Shown one piece after another: positions 7,934 to 16,706 of a stretch of 35,972 bases of DNA (its first letter is position 1; every line of letters starts with the position of its first letter). A program made the translations under genes and the position numbers. The notes beneath the pieces were generated by a model that was not told where the DNA came from, searched no databases, and worked only from the letters and a program-made list of their open reading frames with translations. This DNA comes from Bifidobacterium sp. (GTDB taxonomy: Bacteria; Actinomycetota; Actinomycetes; Actinomycetales; Bifidobacteriaceae), in assembly GCA_022640915.1 (NCBI GenBank), contig JALCCT010000013.1:1-35972 (forward strand), read 5' to 3'.

Positions 7934-10483
7934 TCAGAGCTCGCTGCGTTCGGAACTATCGTGCCCGGAGTCGCTGCGCTGCGGTTCGCCGTGCAGCGCG
8001 TTGTAAATCACCTGCGCCTTCGACTCCCCGACTCCTTTAACAGCCATGAGCTCTTCGAGCGAGGCCTGGCGCATCGCCTTGACTGATCCAAAAGTGTTGA
8101 GCAGTCGCTTCTGGTAGGCTTGTCCGACGCCCGGGATGTCATCCAAGGCTGAGCGCAGAGCACCTTTGCGTCGCGTCTGGCGGTGATAAGCGATGGCGAA
8201 ACGGTGCGATTCGTCGCGCACGCGCTGAAGCAGATACATGCCTTCGGATTGCCGCTTGAGGATGATCGGGTAGTCATCGTCGGGCACCCAGACTTCTTCC
8301 AGTCGCTTGGCCAGGCCACATACGGCCACGTCGTCCACACCGCAGTCTTTCAGCGCTTTGGACGCCGCCATGACTTGTGGCTTGCCGCCGTCGACAACGA
8401 TCAAGTTCGGCTTGTACGCGAAGCGATGCCGTTCGACGTTCTGTTGGACGATCGGACCCTCGATTGCAGCTGCGCCGGTGTCCACGGCACCGGCTGCCAC
8501 ACAATCCGCAGCAGCACCGTCGCCTGCAACCACGGCATTGCCATTAATCCCGGTCTCGCTACGCTTTGAAACCTTGCGGATGCGCTGCTCACTTTCGATA
8601 TCTTCGCCGGAGTCACCAGCGATATTGCCATGCCTGAAACGTCTCATAAGCGTCTCATAGACAGCGCTCAAATCGTCGAGCGCACCCTTACCATCATCTC
8701 CTCGTATTGAAAAACGCCGATATTCCGACTTTTTCGCGATAGCATCCTCGAATACGACCATTGAAGCGACCTGGAACATGCCGCCGATGGTGTTGGAGAT
8801 GTCGTAGCCCTCGATACGCAGCGGCGCCTGCGTAAGGTTCAACGCCTTGGCGACGTCGTTCATCGCCTGGGTGCGGGCGCCCATATCGCTGATGCGGCTG
8901 AGCTTGCTGCGCTGCAGCGCCTGCTGGGCATTGTCGTTGGCACGCTCCATCAGCGCCCTTTTCTCTCCGCGTGAAGGAACGCGAATCGTCACCGCAGAGC
9001 CACGCAATTGACCCAGCCACGTCTCAAGCTCGCTGTGGCGCGCAGGCTCGAGCGGTACTATGATCTCGCGCGGGATCGGGGCGATGGGGGCCAACAGGTC
9101 AGCACGCCCGGTCTGCTCCTGATACTCCCTGCGGGCACGCGTAGCCTGGGCACGGGCCAGGGCATCCGAAGCGGTGACGGTTTGCGTGGAACCGAGAGCG
9201 TTGCGCTGCGCGCGGATATGCACTGAGGCGGAGACCGGTCGCACGGCATCAGGCTGGTCGACGTCGGGCTGTCGGGCATCGGCGCCAGCGAAATCGGATA
9301 CGCTGCCATCTTCTGCTGCCCCAGCGTCATCCAAGTCAGCGCCATCCAAGTCAGTGCCATCCCTGTCAGTGCCATCCGCCATAGGGTTCTGGCCGCCGTC
9401 AGCCACAGCGGCCGGGCCAACAGCCCCTGTGCGACCAACTAGGGGCGAGGCACCGGAGTCCTGAGCATCTTCGATATCTGAATACACCTGCACGATGAGA
9501 TCAGAGATCAGTTCGGCATCGCTGACATCTTCGACACGCTCCACGCCCCAATTGCGTTCGCCACGTATCGAGCCGGAACGCACGAAGAACGCGTGCACCG
9601 AGGCTTCGAGTTCGTCGGAATCCAAGCCAAACACATCCGCATCGACATCTTGACTGAAGACGACGGCGTTTTGCTCGCCGACAGTCTGCAGCATCTGGAT
9701 CTGGTCGCGCAGCCGCGCAGCCCGTTCGAAGTCCGTATCGGCACTGGCCTGCTTCATCTCGCGGGTCAGCTGAGCGATGTAGCTTTTACCGAAGCGCCCC
9801 GTAAGCACGCCAACAAGCCGCTCGCAGTCGCGCCGATGCTCGTCCAGCCCGATCCGGCCCACGCAAGGCGCAGAGCATTTGCCGATCGAGGCGAGCAGAC
9901 ATGGCCTGCCGGTCAGCTGTGCGCGGTGGAACACGGCCGGCGAGCAGGTGCGCACCGGAAAGGTCTTGAGCAGCTTGTCTAAGGAATGCCGCAGATCCCA
10001 TACCTTCGCATAAGGACCGAAATAGCGGGTGTCCCTGCGTTTGCGGTTTCGCGTCACCCAAACGCGGGGCACCTTCTCGCCTACTGAAACAGCCAGGTAT
10101 GGATAGGTCTTGTCGTCACGGAACACGACATTGAATCGCGGGTCGAATTCCTTGATCCACGTGTATTCCAACGTGAGAGCCTCAAGCTCGGTGCCAACCA
10201 CAGTCCATTCCAGACTTCTGGCGGTAAGCACCATCGTTTGGGTGCGCGGGTGGAGCTGTTCGAGCGGCTGGAAATAGTTCGTCAGCCGATTACGCAGGTT
10301 CTTCGCCTTGCCAACGTAGATCACGCGCCCTTCGCCGTCACGCCATTTGTAGACCCCAGGCTCAGCGGGAATATCTCCAGTCGCAGGCCGGAACAGGTCA
10401 CGCGAATCACCCAGTCGCCTGACCGTATTTCCAGCGGTTTTGCGCCATTCGTCCGGGCTGTGCCTCTCGATGATTCCTGTCAT
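7934..10483 (-). CDS. uvrC: excinuclease ABC subunit C (UvrC), enlarged
   Basis: The dual-incision nuclease of nucleotide excision repair. The GIY-YIG domain is N-terminal (GVY at 43-45, YVG at 56-58). The cysteine cluster KCSAPC is near 202-207 and the UVR helix pair near 242-267. The RNase H-like domain carries Asp561 (EGYDISNT), Asp698 (IVVDGGKPQ) and His760. Helix-hairpin-helix repeats end the protein (783-830). At 849 residues it exceeds the usual 600-700 because of an acidic low-complexity insert (about 338-455) and a second Ala/Gly-rich insert (about 622-685). The ATG at 10483 has GAAGGA upstream; a longer frame to 10630 would overlap uvrA and has no homology signal. It starts 31 bp after the uvrA stop. 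Confidence 0.95.
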   Translation of the reverse strand: MTGIIERHSPDEWRKTAGNTVRRLGDSRDLFRPATGDIPAEPGVYKWRDGEGRVIYVGKAKNLRNRLTNYFQPLEQLHPRTQTMVLTARSLEWTVVGTELEALTLEYTWIKEFDPRFNVVFRDDKTYPYLAVSVGEKVPRVWVTRNRKRRDTRYFGPYAKVWDLRHSLDKLLKTFPVRTCSPAVFHRAQLTGRPCLLASIGKCSAPCVGRIGLDEHRRDCERLVGVLTGRFGKSYIAQLTREMKQASADTDFERAARLRDQIQMLQTVGEQNAVVFSQDVDADVFGLDSDELEASVHAFFVRSGSIRGERNWGVERVEDVSDAELISDLIVQVYSDIEDAQDSGASPLVGRTGAVGPAAVADGGQNPMADGTDRDGTDLDGADLDDAGAAEDGSVSDFAGADARQPDVDQPDAVRPVSASVHIRAQRNALGSTQTVTASDALARAQATRARREYQEQTGRADLLAPIAPIPREIIVPLEPARHSELETWLGQLRGSAVTIRVPSRGEKRALMERANDNAQQALQRSKLSRISDMGARTQAMNDVAKALNLTQAPLRIEGYDISNTIGGMFQVASMVVFEDAIAKKSEYRRFSIRGDDGKGALDDLSAVYETLMRRFRHGNIAGDSGEDIESEQRIRKVSKRSETGINGNAVVAGDGAAADCVAAGAVDTGAAAIEGPIVQQNVERHRFAYKPNLIVVDGGKPQVMAASKALKDCGVDDVAVCGLAKRLEEVWVPDDDYPIILKRQSEGMYLLQRVRDESHRFAIAYHRQTRRKGALRSALDDIPGVGQAYQKRLLNTFGSVKAMRQASLEELMAVKGVGESKAQVIYNALHGEPQRSDSGHDSSERSEL
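9328..9372. repeat. 15-bp tandem repeat inside uvrC
   Basis: Three consecutive 15-bp units (CATCCAAGTCAGYGC, the third with CTG for AAG) encode the DGTDRDGTDLDGADLDD stretch of the acidic UvrC insert. The unit is a multiple of three, so copy-number change would keep the frame. Confidence 0.85.
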
Positions 10484-10514
10484 GGCCGTTCCTTCGCTGC
10501 ATTCGCCGGTATCC

Positions 10515-13500
10515 TCATGCCAGCATGGGCTTGAGGAAGCGACCCGTCCAGCTTTCCTCGCATTGGGCAACTTGCTCCGGGGTGCCCTCGGCCACGATCG
10601 TGCCGCCACCGTCGCCGCCTTCTGGACCAAGATCGATGAGCCAGTCGGCAGATTTGACGACGTCGAGATTATGCTCGATGACGATCACCGTGTTGCCCTT
10701 GTCTACCAGTTCCTGCAGGACGAGCAGCAGCTTGCGCACATCTTCGAAATGCAGCCCGGTAGTCGGTTCGTCCAAGATGTAAACCGTGCTGCCGGTCGAA
10801 CGCCGCTGCAGCTCGGTAGCCAGCTTGACACGCTGCGATTCACCTCCGGACAGGGTCGGAGCCGGCTGCCCGAGACGAATGTAGCCTAGGCCGACCTGCA
10901 CCAGCGTATTGAGGTAGCGCGCGATCGAAGGATACGCCTTGAAGAACTGCGCAGCTTCTTCTATCGGCATGTTGAGCACATCGGCGACGGTTTTGCCATT
11001 ATAGACAACCTCGAGTGTCTCGCGATTATAGCGTTTGCCGTGGCATTCCTCGCATTCCACATAGACGTCTGGAAGAAAATTCATTTCAATTTTGAGCGTG
11101 CCGTCGCCGTGGCAAGCTTCACAGCGCCCGCCTTTGACGTTGAAAGAGAAGCGTCCGGGACCATAGCCGCGCACCTGGGCCTCTGGCGTCTTAGCAAAGA
11201 GCGTGCGGATCTTGTCCCATACGCCGGTATAGGTCGCAGGATTCGAGCGCGGCGTTCTGCCGATGGGGTTCTGATCGACGTGGATGACTTTGTCGCATTG
11301 CTCCACGCCCTCGACGCGGGTGTGTTTGCCTGGCACGATGCGCGCGCCGTTGAGTTTGTCGGCCAGCACTGGGTAGAGGATCGAATTGACGAGCGTGGAC
11401 TTGCCCGAGCCCGAGACACCGGTGACGCACGTCATGACGCCGACAGGGAAATTCACGGTGAGATCGTGCAGATTGTTCTCGCGCGCACCCACGACTTTGA
11501 GCTGTTTGGTTTTGCGCACTTTACGGCGTTTTACAGGCACGGCAATGGATCGGCGGCCAGCCAGGTAGTCGCCAGTCACTGAGCGGGAGGCTTCGACGAT
11601 ATGCTCAGCGGGGCCAGAGTAGATGACCTCTCCCCCATGTTCGCCGGCTCCTGGTCCGATATCGACCAGCCAATCGGCTTTTTCGATGGTCTCCTGATCA
11701 TGCTCAACCACGATCAAGGTGTTGCCGAGGTCGCGCAGATGATGCAGCGTGGCGATGAGCCGTTCGTTGTCGCGCTGATGCAGTCCGATCGACGGCTCAT
11801 CAAGCACATACATGACGCCCACCAATCCGGAGCCGATCTGTGTGGCAAGGCGGATACGCTGCGCCTCGCCGCCGGACAAGGTCTTGGCGGCGCGCGACAG
11901 CGACAGATAGTTCAGTCCGACATCGTTGAGGAAACCAAGGCGCGCACGGATCTCCTTGAGCACTTCGCCAGCAATCTGCATAGCCGATCCGGTCAGCGTA
12001 AGCCCGTTGACCCAGCCCAACGCGCGTTCCACAGGCATATCGCAAACGTCGGCAATGGACTGCTCACCGACGGTGACCGCCAGCACTTCGGGACGCAACC
12101 GCCTGCCATGGCAGGCCTGGCAAGGCACTTCGCGCATATAGGATTCGTAATATTGCTTCATCTGGTCGGAATCGGTTTCGTCATGCCGACGCATCAACGA
12201 ACGCACCACGCCTTCGAAACCGGTAGAGTACTCACGCATACGACCCCAACGGTTACGATATGACACGTTGACCTTGAAATCGTGGCCGTACATGATGGAA
12301 TGGCGTACATCCTGAGGCAGCTTCTTCCATGGCACATCGAGGCTGAACCCCATTTCCTCGCCCAGTCCTTCGAGCACATGGCGATAGTATTCGCCCGCGC
12401 CCTTAGTCATGCCCCACGGCTCAATGGCGCCTTCGTTGAGGCTTTTGCCTGGATCAGGGATGACCAGCTCCGGATCGATTTCAAGATTGAAGCCGATGCC
12501 GGTGCATTCGGGGCAGGCTCCATAGGGAGCGTTGAACGAAAACGTACGTGGCTCGATCTCATCGAGGTCGAGCTGGTGGCCGTTCGGGCAGGAGCGCTTT
12601 TCAGAGAAAGGCCGTCGCCGATTCGGATCCTTAGCGTCCAGATCCACGAAATCCGCGATGACGATGCCTTTGGCCAGTTTCAGCGCGGTTTCAATGGAAT
12701 CCGTAAGCCGCTGGCGCATGCCATCCTTGATCACAAGCCGGTCTACGACGACTTCGATCGTATGCTTCTTCTGCTTCGCGAGCGAAATGCCATCGGAAAG
12801 CTGACGCATTTCACCGTCGATGAGCGCGCGCGAATAGCCGTCGCCGCGCAGCAGATCAAGCAAATCTTCGAATTCCCCTTTGCGGCCGCGCACGACCGGT
12901 GCGAGGATCTGGAAACGCACGCCTTCGGTGTAGTCGAGCAACGCATCGACCATCTGCTGCGGCGTCTGCGCGCTGACGAGCGCTCCACACACCGGGCAGT
13001 GCGGGATACCAGTGCGTGCGAACAACAGGCGCAAGTAATCGTAGATCTCGGTGATAGTGCCTACCGTGGAGCGCGGGTTGCGGTTCGTGGTCTTCTGATC
13101 AATGGAGACCGCCGGGCTCAGGCCCTCGATGAAGTCCACATCAGGCTTGTCCATCTGGCCAAGGAACTGGCGGGCGTACGCGCTGAGCGATTCGACATAG
13201 CGTCGTTGCCCCTCGGCGAACAAAGTGTCGAAAGCCAGTGAGGATTTACCCGATCCGGACAGCCCTGTGAACACAACCATGCGGTTGCGCGGTATTGCCA
13301 GATCGATATCGCGCAGATTATGCTCGCGCGCACCCTGAATGGTGATCTTCAGATCACTGGGAATATGCGAGATATCCGCTACAAGCGAACCATTCGACCC
13401 TTGCAGCTTCGCCTTCGCCAGCTCTTTGGAGAGCAACGACTCGCTGTCCAGAAGCCGTTCCGCCACCACTCCCTGGTGCGATGCAGTACCGCGCGCCGCC

Positions 13501-13544
13501 GAGTGAGAGGGCGCCGATTGAGGAGTCACCAATTGAGAAGTCAC
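10515..13544 (-). CDS. uvrA: excinuclease ABC subunit A (UvrA)
   Basis: The ATP-dependent damage-recognition subunit of nucleotide excision repair. It has two ABC ATPase modules: Walker [10 protein letters not shown] and GVSGSGKST, signatures [12 protein letters not shown] and [12 protein letters not shown], and Walker [12 protein letters not shown] and [11 protein letters not shown]. Zinc-binding cysteine pairs are visible, including [10 protein letters not shown]...[11 protein letters not shown] place the start at GTG 13544 (1009 residues), because GGAGG lies five bases upstream and it sits about 30 bp after a predicted start of transcription. An ATG at 13601 and a frame to 13724 are alternatives, but they would place the SOS box at or within the coding region. 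About 80 poorly conserved residues precede the first conserved strand. It heads the uvrA-uvrC-aroE-rapZ run. Confidence 0.95.
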   Translation of the reverse strand: MTSQLVTPQSAPSHSAARGTASHQGVVAERLLDSESLLSKELAKAKLQGSNGSLVADISHIPSDLKITIQGAREHNLRDIDLAIPRNRMVVFTGLSGSGKSSLAFDTLFAEGQRRYVESLSAYARQFLGQMDKPDVDFIEGLSPAVSIDQKTTNRNPRSTVGTITEIYDYLRLLFARTGIPHCPVCGALVSAQTPQQMVDALLDYTEGVRFQILAPVVRGRKGEFEDLLDLLRGDGYSRALIDGEMRQLSDGISLAKQKKHTIEVVVDRLVIKDGMRQRLTDSIETALKLAKGIVIADFVDLDAKDPNRRRPFSEKRSCPNGHQLDLDEIEPRTFSFNAPYGACPECTGIGFNLEIDPELVIPDPGKSLNEGAIEPWGMTKGAGEYYRHVLEGLGEEMGFSLDVPWKKLPQDVRHSIMYGHDFKVNVSYRNRWGRMREYSTGFEGVVRSLMRRHDETDSDQMKQYYESYMREVPCQACHGRRLRPEVLAVTVGEQSIADVCDMPVERALGWVNGLTLTGSAMQIAGEVLKEIRARLGFLNDVGLNYLSLSRAAKTLSGGEAQRIRLATQIGSGLVGVMYVLDEPSIGLHQRDNERLIATLHHLRDLGNTLIVVEHDQETIEKADWLVDIGPGAGEHGGEVIYSGPAEHIVEASRSVTGDYLAGRRSIAVPVKRRKVRKTKQLKVVGARENNLHDLTVNFPVGVMTCVTGVSGSGKSTLVNSILYPVLADKLNGARIVPGKHTRVEGVEQCDKVIHVDQNPIGRTPRSNPATYTGVWDKIRTLFAKTPEAQVRGYGPGRFSFNVKGGRCEACHGDGTLKIEMNFLPDVYVECEECHGKRYNRETLEVVYNGKTVADVLNMPIEEAAQFFKAYPSIARYLNTLVQVGLGYIRLGQPAPTLSGGESQRVKLATELQRRSTGSTVYILDEPTTGLHFEDVRKLLLVLQELVDKGNTVIVIEHNLDVVKSADWLIDLGPEGGDGGGTIVAEGTPEQVAQCEESWTGRFLKPMLA

Positions 13545-13579
13545 CGCTACCTCCGATAAGCCGTTCGTGATGCCACCCA

Positions 13580-13608
13580 AGAATACCGCATCTCCAGACA
13601 TTTTTCGA
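13580..13608 (-). promoter_or_regulatory. putative uvrA promoter overlapping the SOS box
   Basis: On the minus strand TATTCT (13580-13585) is preceded after 17 bases by TCGAAA (13603-13608), four of six matches to the -35 consensus. The -35 overlaps the left end of the SOS box, the usual geometry for LexA repression. A second candidate, TTGACG with TGAATC, lies further upstream. Confidence 0.45.
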
Positions 13609-13619
13609 ACATGTGTTCG
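13606..13619. promoter_or_regulatory. LexA (SOS) box upstream of uvrA
   Basis: CGAACATGTGTTCG is a perfect CGAAC-N4-GTTCG dyad, which matches the Gram-positive and actinobacterial LexA consensus. It lies 62 bp upstream of the chosen uvrA start. uvrA is a classical SOS gene, so LexA repression relieved by RecA after DNA damage is the likely control. Confidence 0.8.
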
Positions 13620-13683
13620 ATTCAGCAATGCGCAGCCATGCGTCAACCCAACGGTCGACCGCACGCAGCAGGAACCGGTCCGA

Positions 13684-13689
13684 TATACT
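13684..13689 (+). promoter_or_regulatory. -10 element candidate for the TspO-like gene
   Basis: TATACT on the plus strand, about 100 bases upstream of the ATG at 13792. No convincing -35 is seen at the normal spacing, so the site is tentative. It would make this region divergent with uvrA. Confidence 0.3.
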
Positions 13690-13791
13690 GAATCCAAATC
13701 ACCGACCGCGTCATGCGGCGCCATCCGGCCAACGGATTGTGCAGCACGTCACATGCGCGACAGCCGGCAAACGCATCGCAGAGGAGCATCC

Positions 13792-14604
13792 ATGGAACCA
13801 ACACACGACGATGGCAGTACCACAGTCGAGCGGCGCTGGACTCAAACCGAGGCGATAATCCTGTGGGCGGCGTGGACGCTGACGCTAGCCTTCAACGTGT
13901 TCGCGCAGATCGGCAAATTGGGTGGCGTCTCCACTGCAGACATCTCCAACGAGGTCTCCTCGTGGTTCACGCCGGCAGGATACGCATTCGCTATCTGGGG
14001 CGCTATCTACCTCGCTCTCGCCCTTTGGCTAGTGGCGCTGTGCGGCGACAAGAGCCGCACCCGTCTCGGCCCGCTGCCCCTAACCACCCGCGGAGCGCTA
14101 TTCGCGCTTACCTGCGCTCTCAATATTGTCTGGCTCATCTCTTGGCATTACCGTCAGTTCGCCGCCAGCATCATTGTGATTGCGTTGCTGCTGGTGGCCG
14201 TCTGGGCGCTGTATACGGTGAGCCGACAGGGGCTTCAACGACGTCGAGGGCTCAGTTTCCTGAGCTTGGTGCCGCTGTCGCTGTATGGCTCATGGCTTGC
14301 CGTGGCAACCCTTGCCAACATCATGCATGTGATCTCTCGTTATCATGATCCCAACGGCAACAATACGATCGCGCAGGCCACCTCAACTGTGGCGCTGCTC
14401 CTGCTGCTGGTGGCCGTATCGGCATTCATGAACGCCCGGCTGCACGATTGGATGTTCGGGCTGGTCGTCATCTGGTCGGCTGTGGCTATTGCGGTAAGGC
14501 TGATGGATGTGTCGAAGGCATTCGCCGTTATGATGATCGTACTCACCACTCTTGGCACGATCGTGATCTACACCCCGTGGACGCGATTGCTGTCGCAGCG
14601 CTGA
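13792..14604 (+). CDS. TspO/MBR-like (tryptophan-rich sensory protein) membrane protein
   Basis: A 270-residue integral membrane protein with about seven or eight hydrophobic segments. The block SWFTPAGYAFAIWGAIYLALALWLV and the later NIVWLISWHYRQFAASIIVI and PLSLYGSWLAVATLANI resemble the extended TspO/MBR-related proteins often named tryptophan-rich sensory protein. TspO proteins bind porphyrins or sterols and act in stress responses; the role here is unknown. The ATG at 13792 is preceded by GAGGAG at a normal distance, and a longer frame upstream has no ribosome binding site. It is divergent from uvrA. A CTGA/TCAG plus TGCGC/GCGCA hairpin (14602-14622) begins at its stop codon. Confidence 0.75.
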   Translation: MEPTHDDGSTTVERRWTQTEAIILWAAWTLTLAFNVFAQIGKLGGVSTADISNEVSSWFTPAGYAFAIWGAIYLALALWLVALCGDKSRTRLGPLPLTTRGALFALTCALNIVWLISWHYRQFAASIIVIALLLVAVWALYTVSRQGLQRRRGLSFLSLVPLSLYGSWLAVATLANIMHVISRYHDPNGNNTIAQATSTVALLLLLVAVSAFMNARLHDWMFGLVVIWSAVAIAVRLMDVSKAFAVMMIVLTTLGTIVIYTPWTRLLSQR

Positions 14605-14766
14605 TTTGCGCTTAGCGCAGTCAGTGATCCGACACCTAGTCACGTGTCAGCTGGATTCCTTTGCGCCTGTAACTCCATTCATCTATACCCCCTCGCTATG
14701 ATGAAGCTCCGTTGGATGGCAATCATGCAATGACGATCACATGCTGGAACTATGCGAGGACCAGGC

Positions 14767-14799
14767 ATGTGGCGCACAGGCATGCGCGCACAATGGTGA
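14767..14799 (+). CDS. possible 10-codon leader peptide before the ABC-F gene
   Basis: ATG at 14767 reads MWRTGMRAQW to TGA at 14797. GAGGA lies six bases upstream, a good ribosome binding site. The stop codon falls inside the 5' arm of the hairpin at 14796-14822. Short leader ORFs are known before several ABC-F and antibiotic-response genes, where ribosome stalling controls read-through. Here this is inference from geometry only. Confidence 0.4.
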   Translation: MWRTGMRAQW

Positions 14800-14822
14800 T
14801 TGGCGCCCCCGCGCGCAATCAC
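14796..14822 (+). promoter_or_regulatory. leader hairpin with an alternative pairing, upstream of ABC-F
   Basis: A 7-bp stem GTGATTG/CAATCAC (14796-14802, 14816-14822) is extended by GCGC/GCGC around a CCCC loop. The 3' arm segment GCGCGCA (14811-14817) can instead pair with TGCGCGC in the leader ORF (14783-14789), so two exclusive folds are possible. The rest of 14605-14900 holds only a weak -10 candidate TATGAT (14697-14702) and a GACAC/GTGTC hairpin (14631-14648). Confidence 0.4.
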
Positions 14823-14900
14823 GCATGGCGTACACATATGGTCCGCGCAGGAACGCCCAAGCGGCAAGAGAAAAGCACGAGGAAAGACGGTAGGTAGGCC

Positions 14901-16502
14901 ATGGCGATTGAGGGACAAGGACTCGAGATTCAGATCGGCGCGCGCACGCTACTTAATCCCACCGACTTCCATGTAGCTAAAGGCGACAAGATCGGCCTGG
15001 TCGGCCGCAACGGCGCCGGCAAGACGACGCTAACCAAAGTCATTACGGGCGATATGCTCCCCACCTCGGGCAAGGTGCACGTCAGCGGCAAACTGGGTTA
15101 TCTGCCGCAGGACACCCATGCCGCCGATCCGCAGCAGACCGCGCTCGACCGGCTGATGAGCGCACGCGACATTGCCAAGATCATCACTCGGCTGCGCAAA
15201 TCGGAGAAGGATATGACCGATTCCGACCCCGATATCATGATGAAAGCCATGGATCGCTACGACAAGGCCACGCAAGACTTCGAGAAGGCTGGCGGGTACG
15301 CAGCGCAATCCGAAGCCATCGCCATGGCCGACAGCCTAGGGCTGCCGCAGGAGACAATGGAGCAGCGACTGGGCACGCTTTCCGGCGGCCAGCGTCGCCG
15401 CATCGAGCTGGCGCGTATCCTGTTCTCCGACGCCGACACGCTGATCTTGGACGAACCGACCAACCATTTGGACGCTGACTCGATCGAATGGCTGCGCGGC
15501 TACCTCAAACGCTTCGAAGGCGGATTCCTCGTCATCTCTCACTCCACCGAACTCTTGGACGAAGTGGTGAACAAGGTCTGGCATTTGGACGCGCAGCTGG
15601 GGCAGATCGACATGTATTCGCTTGGCTGGAAGGCGTATCTGCACCAGCGCGTAGTCGATGAGGAGCGCCGCCGACGCGAGCGCGAGGTCGCCGAGAAGAA
15701 GGCTGACCGCCTCATGAAGCAGGGCATCAGGCTGCATGCAAAAGCCACCAAGGCCGTCGCCGCACAGAATATGATGCGCCGTGCCGAACGGCTGCTCTCC
15801 CAGACCAGTGAAGCTGAAAAACAGGAGAAAGTGGCGGATATTCGTTTCCCCGAACCAGCTCCCTGCGGCCGCACGCCAATCACCGCCAAGGAGATTTCCA
15901 AGGCCTATGGATCGAATATCGTGTTCGCTGGCATCGATCTAGCCATCGACAAGGGCTCACGCGTGGTCATTTTGGGCTACAACGGCGCTGGCAAGACGAC
16001 GACGCTGCGCATCCTAGCGGGTGAAGAGCAGCCCGATACCGGCGAAGTCGTATACGGTCATGGCTGCAAGATCGGCTATTTCGCGCAGGAGCACGACACA
16101 CTCGACCTCAATGTATCAGTGCTTGAGAACCTGCAGCATGTAGCCCCCGAGCTTGACAACACGCATGCCCGTTCTATTCTGGGCAGTTTCTTGTTCTCAG
16201 GCGACGACGCGATGAAGCCAGCCAAGGTGCTTTCCGGCGGCGAGAAGACGCGGCTCGCGTTGGCCACGCTCGTGACGTCACGCGCCAATGTGCTGCTGCT
16301 CGACGAACCGACTAACAACCTCGACCCGGTCTCTCGCGACGAGATTCTGAAAGCCATCGCCAAATACGAGGGCGCGATCATTCTGGTCACCCACGACGAA
16401 GGGGCAGTACAGGCGCTCAACCCCGAGCGGGTGCTGCTCATGCCCGACGGCGACGAAGACCTCTGGAACGACACGTATCTGGATCTGGTCGCCGAGGAGT
16501 AG
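14901..16502 (+). CDS. ABC-F family ATP-binding protein
   Basis: A soluble tandem ATP-binding cassette protein of 533 residues with no membrane segments, so a ribosome-associated ABC-F factor rather than a transporter. Module one has Walker A GRNGAGKTT (35-43), LSGGQRRRIELA and LILDEPTNHLD. A charged linker of about 100 residues (EERRRREREVAEKKADRL and following) matches the P-site-tRNA interaction motif position. Module two has GYNGAGKTTT, LSGGEKTRLALA and LLLDEPTNNLD. ABC-F proteins gate elongation or protect ribosomes from antibiotics; this looks like a conserved housekeeping type, though protection cannot be excluded. The ATG at 14901 is chosen as the start of the conserved fold. Its leader carries a small ORF and a hairpin. 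Confidence 0.93.
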   Translation: MAIEGQGLEIQIGARTLLNPTDFHVAKGDKIGLVGRNGAGKTTLTKVITGDMLPTSGKVHVSGKLGYLPQDTHAADPQQTALDRLMSARDIAKIITRLRKSEKDMTDSDPDIMMKAMDRYDKATQDFEKAGGYAAQSEAIAMADSLGLPQETMEQRLGTLSGGQRRRIELARILFSDADTLILDEPTNHLDADSIEWLRGYLKRFEGGFLVISHSTELLDEVVNKVWHLDAQLGQIDMYSLGWKAYLHQRVVDEERRRREREVAEKKADRLMKQGIRLHAKATKAVAAQNMMRRAERLLSQTSEAEKQEKVADIRFPEPAPCGRTPITAKEISKAYGSNIVFAGIDLAIDKGSRVVILGYNGAGKTTTLRILAGEEQPDTGEVVYGHGCKIGYFAQEHDTLDLNVSVLENLQHVAPELDNTHARSILGSFLFSGDDAMKPAKVLSGGEKTRLALATLVTSRANVLLLDEPTNNLDPVSRDEILKAIAKYEGAIILVTHDEGAVQALNPERVLLMPDGDEDLWNDTYLDLVAEE

Positions 16503-16560
16503 GCAAGACAGACCACTTACCACCGCTGATGAATTTTGCGCCCACACACCGTTGTCGCGC

Positions 16561-16585
16561 TGACGGCGTGCGGGCACAGCCGTCA
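16561..16585 (+). terminator. hairpin downstream of ABC-F
   Basis: TGACGGC (16561-16567) pairs with GCCGTCA (16579-16585) across an 11-base loop, 59 bp after the ABC-F stop. There is no T-tract, so factor-independent termination is uncertain. Confidence 0.35.
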
Positions 16586-16706
16586 TCATCCGGATCAGCC
16601 TAGCCGTGTTTCCACAGCGTGCAGCCAACAGCTCATGACAATCTGCGGTGCTTTCGCAGGACTAGAGTTGGTGGAGAAAGTAACTACTGCGATCGGGAGG
16701 CCCTGT

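Noticed and set aside
10484..10630. N-terminal extension of uvrC
   Set aside because: It overlaps the uvrA 3' end, has no ribosome binding site or conserved residues, and a well-placed ATG at 10483 exists.
13545..13724. N-terminal extension of uvrA
   Set aside because: It would read through the SOS box and the promoter candidate. The GTG at 13544 has a GGAGG at ideal spacing.
14712..14897. 61-codon ORF just upstream of ABC-F
   Set aside because: No ribosome binding site and no recognisable product. The shorter 10-codon ORF with GAGGA fits a leader better.
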